A stretch of DNA of 64,000 nucleotides from Pomacea canaliculata (taxonomy: Eukaryota > Mollusca > Gastropoda > Architaenioglossa > Ampullariidae): positions 19,318,812 through 19,382,811 of the forward strand of contig NC_037593.1 in the NCBI RefSeq assembly GCF_003073045.1, written 5' to 3'. Of this stretch, positions 1 to 11,301 are shown one piece after another (positions within the stretch are counted from its first letter, which is position 1; each line of letters begins with the position of its first letter). The notes below the pieces were generated by a model. The model made no database searches and was not told the origin of the DNA. It saw only the letters and a program-made list of their open reading frames with translations. The position numbers were made by a program, and so were the translations under genes.

Positions 1-589
1 AGAATCATTTAACGACCGACCTTCTAACCCCATTAACCCTCCAAAAATCCCCCTTCTGAAAAATCCCAAATTATGCAAATGCTTCAATATTTCATGAAAG
101 GAAACAATACAATTCAGATAGTTCTTACCACACTGTTTGCGTTCTTTACTGGACATCCATGAAAAAATGGGCAGCCAAGAGCTGTCTCCAACATGCCACT
201 CAGCAGACTAAATTTTGTACGTTTTCTCTTCACACAAAAAAATCATGAAACAATGAAATGCTTAAATTATCAGTTGACGGAGAAATACTCATGGCAAATA
301 TAAATTGAGCGAGGGATTGTTCCATTATTTTGCAGACCATTCTCACACTGCACAATGTATTCCAGAGCAGCTCGACCGTTCCGATCACATATGAGCAACA
401 CTTCTGTGCTCGGAGTAATTAGTCGCAAAAGTGGATGGGTGGATAAACGGGTTCCATAAATCCTCGACTATGAACAAATCGTGATTCTAGTTACATTATA
501 CACGCATCGCATCAACATTACAAAGCACAGACTTGTCAAAAAATTTCTTTGCATCCCTATCAGCCATTACGAATCCTTTCATTTTCCAG
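1..589. other. Non-coding start of window, probable intron of the SLC34 gene
   Basis: No convincing exon is visible. The stretch ends in a pyrimidine-rich run and AG at 588-589, the acceptor of the first recognisable SLC34 exon. That exon begins in phase 1, so at least one earlier coding exon must lie upstream, probably outside the window. Confidence 0.5.
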
Positions 590-1849
590 AGTGTTGTGAG
601 ACGAAGGTTTTAGCTTCGGCGTTTTACCAAGAAAGAAGAAACGCAACTGATGGAGAACGAGCTTCGCTGTGCAGCAGCATTCAAACCTGTTTCACCAACT
701 CCTCCTGCACCAGCTCTTGGACAACGGTGACAGAGAACAGAACCGTTACAGGACAGGAGTTCTCCTGCAAAACATGGAGCACCGAAGTGGAGAGATCTTG
801 CAACACGCAATGTGAGTTCGATTCCTTGTTTTTTCCTAGAGAATGTCTCAAATGTTTCACTTTCTGTGGTGACACAGTCCTCGTCTAAATCACAGATGAA
901 GCGTTGAACACTAATTGTTTTAGGTTAGTGAGTTTTTTTAACCTACTGCTATCCTAGTTTTATTCTGTTTCAAGGCGAATTCCTGTTCCGGCCACTTCAC
1001 GACACTTTGAGTGACGAGGCTGTCGGGGGCATTCTTCTGGTGCTCTCCTTATTCTTGTTGTGCCTGTGCCTGGTCCTCATCGTCAAGCTGCTACACACCC
1101 TGCTTCAAGGTCCTATGGCCATGGCCATCAAGAAGTTCGTCAACGCCGACTTCCCCGGCTACTGCGGGTACTTCACGGGTTACCTGGCCTTACTGCTGGG
1201 CGCCGGCTTCACCATCCTCGTACAAAGCAGCTCCATCTTCACCTCCACACTTACCCCACTGGTCGGCATTGGCGTCATTGAGTTAGAGCGCATGTACCCG
1301 CTGACCCTGGGCTCCAACATCGGCACCACCATGACGGGTATCCTGGCCGCTCTTGCACAGGATGTGGACTCCATCCCCAGGTCGCTGAAAGTGGCCTTTT
1401 GTCATCTTTTCTTCAACATCTCCGGCATCCTCATCTTTTATCCATTTTCATTCTTCCGACCGCCAATACCATTGGCAAAGTTTCTTGGCAACACGACGGC
1501 CAGATACCGTTGGTTCTCCATTGTGTACCTGTTGTTTATGTTTTTCATCTTCCCGGCGGCCATTTTTGCCCTGTCCATTCCGGGTTGGTACGTGCTGGCT
1601 GCAGTGCTCATTCCCATCGCTGCCCTCATCATCTTCGTTTGCATCATCAAGTTCATCCAAAGTAAGCGGCCTAGTTGTTTGCCGCCTGTTCTACAGAACT
1701 GGAAGGCCTTACCTAAGCCTCTGAGATCGTTAGAACCCTATGACCGGGCCATGAAAAAGCTTTGCTTTTGTGATCGTTTCCAGGAGAAAGAGGAACAGCA
1801 AGGCATACCTTTAAAAAACAGTGAGGCCAACAACTCAACTCGATTATAA
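590..1849 (+). CDS. SLC34A: Sodium-dependent phosphate cotransporter, SLC34 (NaPi-II) family, C-terminal part
   Basis: Members of this family move phosphate with sodium across the apical plasma membrane. Two exons are visible: 590-811 (acceptor AG at 588-589, donor GTGAGT at 812, phase 1) and 975-1849 (stop TAA). The first codes the large extracellular loop, which is cysteine-rich and carries the N-glycosylation sequons NAT, NSS and NRT. The second opens with PLHDTLSDEAVGGILL, then several membrane segments, and holds the family signature text QSSSIFTSTLTP, YPLTLGSNIGTT, HLFFNISGI and TARYRW. The N-terminal half, including the first QSSS repeat, is missing because the window begins inside the gene. 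The protein ends in STRL, a type I PDZ ligand like the ATRL end known from NaPi-IIa. SLC34 identity is firm; the paralogue (A1, A2 or A3) cannot be assigned. Confidence 0.95.
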
Positions 1850-3159
1850 AATGTCAATGACTTTTAAAAATAACTCATATTCAAACGACGATTTCGATCA
1901 AATTTGAAGATTGCTGGTTTCCTTTTTCATGATTGACAGCTGAAGAAAATTTACATCGAGATATATATATTTCGACTAGTGTAAATGGGGATTAAAACTG
2001 ATTGTGATACGGTTGCAATGTGACAGCTTAACATTTTTCATCTTACACTTGTTTTCTGGTATTTTTTTACCTAATTGTGGACTTTTCCAAAGCGAATGTT
2101 TTGAGTAGAATGCGTATTTTCCTTAACCTGTCAGTCTTCAACACACGTGCAGGAGTTTGTACAGCGTGTGCATAACAAAGGCATTAACATCGACATTATT
2201 TTATTTCCAGCAATCGTAACGCAGTGATTAAAGCCATAAAACTTCAACAAAATTGCACCAACAGTAATTATAGCCAACTTCTGAAAAGTTGCATGCAATT
2301 ATTTCGGCATCAATCAAACTTGCTAAACGTTTACTAAAAAATCGGGTCAAAGAAGAATCTCTTGAAAACAATATAAGACAATTCTGCATAGATATATCCT
2401 TACCACTTTCAAGACCTTTACTTGTAAGTTAGCTTGATTATTTTTTCTCTCCGTGAACCAATCCATGCCATGGTTGAGTATTTTCATCTAACGCAAGGAT
2501 GTCCATCTAAAGCCTGCAAAGTATTGGTTACTCTAAACTGCCTGTGTATTAGGTGTCCAGTCCAGACACCTTATTTCAATTGAGTTTTCTCTACTTAATA
2601 CTTATGTTTTAAAGAGTTATTATTTTGCACATATTTTTACGATATTATTCATGTTTTTCTCAAGCGCAGACATTAACAGCTAGTTTTAATAGTGGTAGTG
2701 TCAATAGTAAGACATTAAACTATGCATGCCCATACTGTGTATAAATATGTGAGTGAGAGACATTGTGTGTGTGTGTGCATGCGTGCACCTTTGTTTTCTG
2801 CCATTTATCACCATAACGTTTGTTCAGGGTGAAATGCTGTTATGTTACATTCACTTTAATACCCATTATAGTGACAACAGATATGGTTTTAAATCCTGCT
2901 TTTGAATAGTGAACATGTTTTAAAACATCAGAAACTTTCAAATTATTCTTACAATCACTAAATATTTATGTCTGTTTATACACATAGAATATATTTTATG
3001 TCACAGTGATCAACATAGATATTTGTGAGTAAAATGTGAAATCTTAGTAAATAAACAGTTTAAACTATTAGCATTAAAGTATGTGTCCGTGTGGAAGCAG
3101 TAAATTATCTCCTCTTATTTGACCTAGAAAATTAAATTTTGTTACAAAATTATTTTCCT
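1850..3159 (+). other. SLC34 3' UTR and intergenic DNA
   Basis: AT-rich sequence with no coding signal. Possible poly(A) signals are ATTAAA near 2226 and AATAAA near 3051, so the 3' UTR could be short (about 400 bases) or long (about 1.2 kb). A short GT run lies near 2765. Confidence 0.4.
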
Positions 3160-4545
3160 ACTTGAGGGCTCCGGAAAATGCTTTAATATTGCCTTGTCAC
3201 TGGAAGTGAGCAGCTGGTGAAAATTTCAGACCTCTAGGACGATGAGAAGTGGCAGGATCACCCATGTCGGACCGATCAAGGGGTAGAGATCAGACTAAGA
3301 GTGGGCCACCGGTACTCCAGGCTACGAGGAGTTGGGCAACGGACTAACAATTCATTTCTGACACACAGCTACTGAAACTAGAGACAATCCAACAAACGGT
3401 GACAGTGGACAGGCAGACCAGGTAACTGGAGTTATGATGGCTGGAGACCAAGGCCGTTTCCAACCTGACAGCTGACCTGCTTACCCAAAGAACGACCTTG
3501 TAATTGGAGGAACAATTTTTCCACATAAGATGATTCATTAAGTGACATGGAAGTCACCTGATGATAGGACTGAGAGTCAGACCACATTACCATTAAAGGC
3601 AAACGAAGGCACACACTTCAAGACGTTGGAATCAAAAGGGGGTTAGACATAGGTAGTGATTATAACTTGCTCATTGACAAACTTGCTCTAACGCTCAGAA
3701 AAGCTAAGGTGGACATAAACCTGGGCTCCACCACTATGCCTGAAGTAAAGGAAGCCACCCAAAAAGAAAAACTGCAAAGCCCCAAGGTATGATGGGCTTT
3801 TCTCTGAAATGTTAAAGCTGAAGGTAGAAGAAATACCAAAGCTGCACTGCAAGATACTCCAGAAAATATGGGATACTGAATAGACACCAGAAGAATGGAA
3901 GAAGGATATAATCTTCAAACTGCCAAAGAAGGGTGACTTAGGGGACTGCAACAACTGGTGAGGCATAACCCTGTTATCACAGACAAGCAAAATTATCAGT
4001 CAAATCATTTTGAAAGGGATCACCACTGCTCTTGACATCATCAGACAAGAATAAGCAGATCATGCAGTGATCAAATCTTTACTTTTAAGACAGATTATAG
4101 AACAAAGCACAAAAAAGGAATAGCACTCTCAAGGCCATGTTCATAGACTGAGAAAACATTTGACAGCATACACTGTGAGTCACTATGGAAAATCATGCAT
4201 CACTATGAAATGCCACAGAAAATAGTAAATGAAATAAAAGCAATATATACAGATTTTTACTGCCAGGTGGTTTGCAACAACAAGCACTTAAGAGATAATT
4301 TCAATATTACTACTGGTGTCAAACAAAGATGAATTCTCTCACTGTTTTTATTTACACTGGCCATGGACTGGCTTATGAAACAAACAAAAGAAAAATCTGT
4401 TGGACACTTACGTTGGCACTGGAAACTGGATTAAACTGATGACTGAAAGCGAATGCTGGAAGATATCAGAAAAAAATCAGGCAGACCTTCCAAACCAAAT
4501 GTCTGAAAAAACTTTTCAAGATATTCTGGACAAACATAAATACTA
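3160..4545 (+). mobile_element. Decayed RTE-like non-LTR retrotransposon (LINE) fragment
   Basis: Broken reading frames on the plus strand carry endonuclease and reverse transcriptase text. At about 3540-3720 there is an endonuclease tail (TWKSPDDRTESQ, then DVGIKRGLDIGSDYNLL). At 3800-4000 the RT fingers and palm region reads MLKLKVEEIPKL, TPEEWKKDIIF, KLPKKGDLGDCNNW and GITLLSQTSKII. A later stretch reads SLFLFTLAMDWLMKQ. Several in-frame stops and frame changes are present and the catalytic FADD-type block is not recognisable, so the copy cannot be active. The phrases KKGDLGDCNNW and GITLL are typical of RTE-clade elements in animals. The 5' limit is approximate; 3160-3530 is only loosely supported. 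Confidence 0.75.
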
Positions 4546-6058
4546 ATGAATTACTTTTATTTCCCTGTACAACTGTAAGCAGAATTGACTAACATCTGTT
4601 AAAATGTCCCTGAAATCTGTCACCCACTCCCCATTGTTTTTTCCAAGTATGGTGTGGCATTGCTTTTCAAATTTCTGCTCTGTAAAGTACAGAAATATCT
4701 GCTGACCTTCTCCCCCTCCTGCAGCAAGCACATGAAAACTATGGGTGCACAAAATCAACCTGCATGATTAATACAAAAACCAGATACATTAATAATCACT
4801 TTAAAAAGAAAAGAGATTTAATAATCAGCATCTATGTAAGTTCATCAATGTACTGATTCAGAAACATCTTTATACAATAAGTCTTGATCCTTTGCATGGA
4901 TTAATGAACCACTTAAATTGCCTTAATGTATGAGATGGAAGGGGGCATGCCGAGCCAGCAACTAAGGCTACATCAAGGCAAGGCAGATACCACATGCAGA
5001 GAAAGGACAGCGTGCCCGAGACGAGAGCTGAACCCAACAGCCAACCCTCCATGTATTGGTGACTGCCACTTTAATATATGAGAGAACAACCTTAATGATC
5101 ACATATGACGATGTGCCTAAGAACAATTTTGTCTAACAAGAAACAAACCTAATGAATGAAGGAAAAGAAAAATGAAAAAAACTGATGTTGTTTGAAGCAG
5201 TTTATATTTACAAAAGATGAAAACAAAAATAAGCCCTAAAAGATAACACACACACACACATCAGCAAGCAAAAGAAACTCTTCAATATCTGCTCAGAGGC
5301 CAAGGTACACATCCACCGAATACAAAAGATCAGTGCCTACCATGCTGTCCACACTTGACAGACCCAGTGTGCCAGGCTTAATCACATTCTTAACTAGGGT
5401 TTAGACAGAAGACTTGACAAGACAGGCAGGTTCTTCCTGATGACAGAGTATCATGCAGGAAAGCTAACATTTTCAACACCTAGACTCTGAGGCATAACAT
5501 GACTATTCATTCTGGATTACATATAGGCACTAAAAGTCAAGACAAACATGAGCATTACAAATATGATGACTAGAAAAACGCAGCTTTTATCACAAGCATT
5601 TAAAATCTTAAAGGCTCAATATGAAAATGAATCCAATAAAAATTACCAATGTTAACATCATTCCCTCCCAATCCCCAAGCTCTTTTTTGTAAACACTAGC
5701 ACACATAAACATTTATACCCTCACATACACACTTCTATCTGTTCTGTATTAGTAATGTAATCATTGTCATTCTGACTGGCTACAACTTAAAATGCTTCTT
5801 GTACTTACTCTGTCTTCAGGGAAGTTACTTGTGTGTCATGTCAGATTCATTAAAGCAGTTTGAAATGATGAACTAATGGTAACCTTTATCGATATGTAAA
5901 TACTTCTGAAGTTGTTTAAGGGTGTTTGCTGCTAAGACCACCATACTTTTCAATTCTCCAAATTTGTTTCTATTTACAAAAGCTTACAAATTTTGGGGAA
6001 AAAATATTATAGAAAACAGTTTTTAAATCTATGAAAAAAAGTCTAATGTTTACTTAGC
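4546..6058. other. Intergenic DNA
   Basis: No gene is seen. It contains one SINE copy (listed separately), a short CA run near 5250 and otherwise unremarkable AT-rich sequence. The longest open frames are short and show no codon or domain signal. Confidence 0.4.
4931..5066 (-). mobile_element. tRNA-derived SINE, copy 1 (partial)
   Basis: It shares blocks such as GAGCCAGCAACTAAGGCTAC, CATGCAGAGAAAGGACAGCG and CGTGCCCGAGACGAGAGCTG with copies at 6470-6665 and 53690-53885. On the minus strand the shared element begins with a tRNA-like head. This copy lacks the box A side found in the other two (a gttagcgcctgtc-like block). Confidence 0.7.
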
Positions 6059-6066
6059 TTTTAGAG

Positions 6067-6269
6067 CAGGGGTGGGCAATTGATTTTCCCAAGGGGCCGC
6101 ATGAGAAATTGGGATGGTTTTAGAGGGCCGGACCAATATAGTTAACTCAGTTTTACCCAATACTGTATATATAGTATATATACTGGTGGGCGGGCCAGAG
6201 GGCGGGCCGGGCCGGTCAGAGACAGGAGGCGGGCCGGTTCCGGCCCGCGCGGGCCTTTGCCCAGGTCTG
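6067..6269 (+). mobile_element. Non-autonomous hAT-type DNA transposon (MITE), 203 bp
   Basis: The ends are imperfect terminal inverted repeats: it opens with CAGGGGTGGGCAA and closes with TTTGCCCAGGTCTG, whose complement begins CAGACCTGGGCAAA. The flanks form an 8-bp target duplication with one mismatch (TTTTAGAG at 6059-6066, TTTTAGAA at 6270-6277), as hAT transposases make. The inside is GC-rich (GGGCCGCATGAG, GGGCGGGCCGG), unlike the AT-rich surroundings, and codes nothing. The text resembles widespread CAGGGGTGGGCAA hAT repeats known in fish and other animals. Confidence 0.85.
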
Positions 6270-6277
6270 TTTTAGAA

Positions 6278-7998
6278 GGTGCCTGGATCCTTTTTATCTA
6301 GTGTGTAAAGGTTTAGTTTTCCCTCTATGATGTTCTTTCTCCCACATTCTCAGTTTCTTTTTGCCATCACCATGCTATATATTAATGCATCCATAAGATG
6401 ACATGCTAGATATAAATTATAAATAAGCCTAAAACATTAACTGTAAACAAACTGTTGCCAGCTTGCCAGCATGAGGAGGGGTGGGGGGATTAGTGTTTTA
6501 CGCTGTGCCAGCAACTGAGGCTATATTACGGCAAGGCAGCCAGCCCTGTAAATAGATGCCATGTGCAGAGAAAGAATAGCGTGTCCGAGATGAGAAATGA
6601 ATTCAGGGCAGCCAACATTCACTGTATTGGTGACAGGCGCTAACCGTTGCGCCACTGGACCGCTCTGCCAGCATGAGGAATCATGGTAAAAGATGATATA
6701 TCAAGTCCAGGACTATATTACAAAATCCATCTGGCTAAACACAACAGCTTGTAAGAAATAATAATAAATGTGTATTTGTATAGCACTTAACAACATTTGG
6801 GTTATGCTATAAGTGCTAATTACTTACATGAACTATATGAATGGTAGAACTTGTACAATAAATGAACACTGTGAAAGCTACATATGATATAGAACAATAG
6901 CCAGACAGAAACTTGTGGCCTAAAACTCCAGATGTTTCTTGAACAAATATATTGTAAGGTCACAATATTGTCTGCAGATTGCAGAAATGTAATAATTCAT
7001 TAAAAAAAATAAAGATTCACAATTCATTCCACTCAAAGGTTAAAAAATTGGGTTAATATAAAAAAAAACTGTATTGAAACATGCAAAAAGTATTTTCAAA
7101 AATTGTTTAATACTGACGTATATGTTGGGACAATTATAAATCTTGATGGAGAGAGACCCTTGTGAACTTAATATCTTTCCTCTACCTTCATGAATAAATG
7201 GTATATGCCGTTCTATCCATATTTTCAAAAATAATGCTTAGAGTGCATTACATGCCCACAAAAATAAGCAATAAGTAAACGTCACAATATGCAAATTGAC
7301 CAAGAGGTTAATCTACATGGGTCTAATGTATGATATAGGACAATGGCCAAAGTCCAGCACTAGAGGAAAAGAACTGTGCTCAAGATGAAAAACTGTAAGA
7401 TACTAAGTAACTGCCACACATTTTCCCTAACACCTGCTATATACCCTACAGTTTTCTGTCAGTGACATCGCACTTGTTGCATAATCTTGGACTTAAGTCA
7501 TTGTTCACCCTTCACACATTAGGCCCCTAATGTTTCATATTTTGCTGAAATACCACCATACTAAAATATCACATCTCTTTCCAAGCATGCAAAATCAAAA
7601 AAAAAAAAAAAAAAAAACACAAAACCCAAACAAAATATTAATTTTGATCTATTACTTTTTACCATCAGTAATAAAGAAGGAAAAAACTATATAAATTCTT
7701 ATATGCACATATATGTCCTTGTTTACATTAGAATTGCAGCAAAATGATTTGTACACAGACAAAGCATAAAACCAAAATTTCCAAACAATTTAAAAATAGA
7801 GATGATTCTTAAAGTGTTATACGTGATGTGCATACAATCTGAAAATGGTGGTGTTCTCTTTTAAGGCTTTTTTTTTTTAAACACAACCTGAAAATGGTGA
7901 TGATTTCTAAAGTTTCCTTTCAAGTTGCACAGCCTGGAGAATTCTTTGGAATGTTGAATGGTAACAGGATTTTCCCCACTAAGGATTAAAATGCACGA
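6278..7998. other. Intergenic DNA and LRRC57 3' flank
   Basis: No gene is seen apart from the SINE at 6470-6665. At about 6765-6830 a block reading GTGTATTTGTATAGCACTTA resembles the reversed 3' tail of SINE/LINE families. A poly(A) run lies at 7597-7616. The part next to 7998 is presumably the LRRC57 3' UTR; its length cannot be fixed. Confidence 0.35.
6470..6665 (-). mobile_element. tRNA-derived SINE, copy 2
   Basis: It has the same layout as the copy at 53690-53885: a GGGGGATTAGTGTTTTACGC-type block, GGCAAGGCAGCCAGCCC, the CATGTGCAGAGAAAGAATAG block, then TGACAGGCGCTAACCGTTGC and GCCACTGGACCG. Read on the minus strand it starts with a tRNA-like head (a gcggtccagtggcgcaacg-like block, then a gttagcgcctgtc box A-like block). 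It is diverged from the other copies, so it is not recent. Confidence 0.8.
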
Positions 7999-10972
7999 TC
8001 AGTTGAATTTCTTTTTGGTTGCCGTAAACCGTTCCATATACTGTAAAATAAAAGATAAATCTTTATTCTCCTTCAACATACAATAACTGCCATATCTTCC
8101 TCATCAAGCATAATACACACATTCTAATTAAAAACTCAAAAATCAGTCTCAGAGGAACGCTTATCTCTTTTTGAATTTTTAAATGAATGTAATTCACAAT
8201 CCAGTGGAAAAACTGTTCTTCTGTTGCACTACATCTTTCATAAAAGTTATTTTCTTATGAAAAATTACTCACAGCTTCATAACCTTCCACATTATGGAAT
8301 GTTTTCATGTCAAAAACATTGCCTTCAACAGCAAAGAGAGAGATCTGTGAATCTCTCATGATGCGAGGTGTAAATGCAGTCACATCTAAGCAGTTTTCTT
8401 CCAGGCGTAGAACTTTAAGACGTGGGCAATCAGCTAAACTTTCTGGCAGCCGTGATACCTGCATTTATTTTCAATTCACAACATTGTCTAAATGTTTTAC
8501 TGTGCTTTAAATTGAAATTTTCATTCATGTTATTATAACAAAAAAATAAAGCTACTGCCTCTTTGCTTCTCTTTTTTTATCCTCTCTCTTTTTCTCTCTC
8601 TCACACACACAGAGGCATAATGTTAAACATGCATGCTTGATAAAAATATAATCTGTAAAAACTAGAGCATATATGGTAATAAAACACATTGTGAGAATAT
8701 AGATATGTCAGTATGAACATACCATAAATAGAATAAAACTAAGTTGGCAAAGGACTCGTTTCAAATACACATCACACTTCTGTAAATAAATGCAACCAGA
8801 AATCTAAAATACACCCACAGTTCACATATTCCAAACATTTGAAAAGTAATGTCCTCACCGTTTTTCTGAAAATGTAAGGCATTGTTTTAAAATAAAATGA
8901 ATGTTACTGCTAATGAACTCTTACAAACCCTATTTTCACATTAGTCATTTCACACTTTGGACTACTTAAATGTTTTTAGAAAATGGCAAAAATGGTTACT
9001 AATGGCTGTAATAATGCACAAATCCTATGAACCATATTCATTTATTAAACTATTTATTAAGTTCAACGATGTGTTATTTAAAATGATTTAAAACATATTT
9101 TAAACAAAGGTAACCTGGTTCTGGTTGAGATTGAGCTCTACAGCTTGAAGTCCTCCAATGTTTCCAGGCAGTTCCATTATTGCATTACTTGAGAGATCTA
9201 CTACATCAAGGTTTCGTAGGTTGCACAGCTCTAGAGGGAAGGCATGAAGCCTATTTCCACTGAGATTCAAGGTCTTAAGGTTTGTGATGTTGGCTATTGA
9301 TCGAGGTACTGATGTTAGAAGGTTATGGTCTGCATTCAACACCTCTAATTTCTTCAAGTTTCCAATATCTACTGGCAAGGATGCTGCAAAATATGCACAG
9401 ATAAAAAAACTTTTCCAAAAATATGTATAGTCAAGTCAAATTAGATCCTCAAGAAACACTTTTACTTTTGTTGAGTTAAACAGAAACTTTTTGAAAAAAT
9501 TTGCAATATCTCCCCCCAAAAAAATTTGTCTACTGTCAACAGAAATTCAAATACAAACAATGACTGATACAAGCAAATCATTATTTAAAAGTGGTAACAT
9601 TATAAATATAACAAGATATAATTAATTTTGGAAGATTCTAGAATCAAATTCATTTTTTTTTTTTATTTAACCATGGCTTTAAAGTACAACTTTTTTCCTT
9701 CAATTATGATTCTAAATTGTCTTCTAACTTGTTCAGATAAATGAAATATGATCGGGAAATAACACTCAGAAATGTGATTTCGTGAATCAGGAGTTCACAA
9801 AGTGACTATATCCCTCTCTCTTTTTTTTTTTTACAGCATTTATAGTCTTTTTTTCTACTTAAAAAATTTCTTGTGCAAAATAAATTTGCTATCTAAAAAC
9901 TGAAAATTACTACCATGAAAAACCAAATCCTCTTACTGATTTTGTTGTGAGAAACCGACAGGTTCTTCAGGCTGGTAAACTGGACAATCCAAGGCGGAAG
10001 TTCTGGAATTTTGTTGAAAGAAAGGTCCAGTGTGCGAAGAGAATTTTTCAGTCTCTGAAGATCTTCAGGTACCTGAAAAAATCAGCAGCTATCATTTAGC
10101 ATATAAGTACTACTTACAAAATTAACAAGATCTAAGCCTCTTGTTCCAATAAGTATTTTGACTATGTACATACATCTTGCTGATGACATTACCCTTTTTT
10201 TTTGGCCCCTTCTTCATACAATTGGTATCTTAAATGATAGCATTTTTTCTTTGTAACTCTTCTAAAACATTTATCAGGTACATTTTAAAAGTTTTAAAAT
10301 ATTACTTTAAAAATTTAGAGTTCATTCCACTGTCTGTGAAAAATGAAAAGATGTGTAACATAACAGTCTTATGTCATGATAAAGGTGGATCAAGGCATAA
10401 GCTTGAGAATGTCAAGTTGTAAAGCATCACATTGTTATAAACTTAGTATCACCAGTGAATAATTTACATTTACTTGAAAGCTTCTCTCCTAAATCTATCA
10501 CAGTAAATTGGAGATTCCCGCTTAACACAATTGTTTATGTGACTTTTCTACCAGTTAAAATACGTGATTCCATATCAATAAACTCTTCCTAGTTCTAAAT
10601 ATTGATGGTCTCTTTAACACTCTTTTATCATAAAGAATGCCATTCTATAAATTTCTACAAATTTAAGTATACTATATCTACGTAATGACTTTTATATACC
10701 GTTGAAGTCTTCTAATAATAGTGAGAAAGAAGAACTTTTTTCCTGAAACCATGTTGAAAATCAAATAATAGCAACACCATTTGACCAAAATAATGTTCAT
10801 CACGCGTCTTGATATTAATCACTAAATTTCACAGATGCAGCATATCAACAACGGAACAAATATTATTTATTTTATATATCGGACAAACCTCCTTCAAATT
10901 AAGTTTGCACAGCTGACATGCCCCTGTTTTTTGTGCTGTCTCAAGGTGCTGTCTGGTGTTTGAATTGCCCAT
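7999..10972 (-). CDS. LRRC57: Leucine-rich repeat-containing protein 57 (complete, 5 exons)
   Basis: Exons in coding order are 10972-10889, 10072-9937, 9383-9115, 8458-8273 and 8040-7999. All junctions are GT-AG and in phase (0, 1, 0, 0), giving 238 residues; human LRRC57 has 239. The N-terminus MGNSNTRQHLETAQKTG keeps the MGN start expected of an N-myristoylated protein. Leucine-rich repeats follow, with blocks such as LRTLDLSFNKIPELP, LKTLNLSGNRLHAFP and AVELNLNQNQ, then the C-terminal cap LKVLRLEENCL and DSQISLFAVEGNVFD, and the end YMERFTATKKKFN, almost identical to vertebrates. The family is thought to be a small membrane-associated LRR protein; its molecular role is poorly known. It lies head-to-head with NTPCR. 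Confidence 0.96.
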
Positions 10973-11301
10973 TCTCAGGCTAATTTCAATATTTTACATC
11001 ATTCTGCTGATTTCCCTTCTAACGACAGTGTTTTGATCGTCTGCCGGAAGAGGTGTTAAGAGTAGGCTCCCTTACTAGGCTGTGTGAACATCACAGGCGT
11101 GTAGAGAAATAATAGAGAATAGTAGAATGTGACTCTTCAAAGTTTTAATGAGCCCCTATATCTGTGTTTTTATTACAACCCGATATTTAAACTATATAAT
11201 ATTTGTGATTTATAAGTAGAGAAACAGCAACAAAAATAATCAACCTGCTGTGCCTGCTTGAAAGAGCTTCAACAAAAACAAGAAGCAGACGATCAGATGA
11301 G
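10973..11301. promoter_or_regulatory. Candidate bidirectional promoter between LRRC57 and NTPCR
   Basis: Only 329 bp separate the two start codons, which face away from each other, so both 5' UTRs and the promoter must share this gap. CCGGAAG at 11044-11050 is a consensus ETS site, common in TATA-less bidirectional promoters. No clear TATA box is seen. Use as a shared promoter is inferred from spacing. Confidence 0.6.

Noticed and set aside
327-440. An AG-preceded frame reading VFQSSSTVP, resembling the QSSST motif of SLC34
   Set aside because: The flanking residues do not fit any SLC34 segment, the frame soon ends in a stop, and its place just before the extracellular-loop exon is wrong for the first QSSS repeat.
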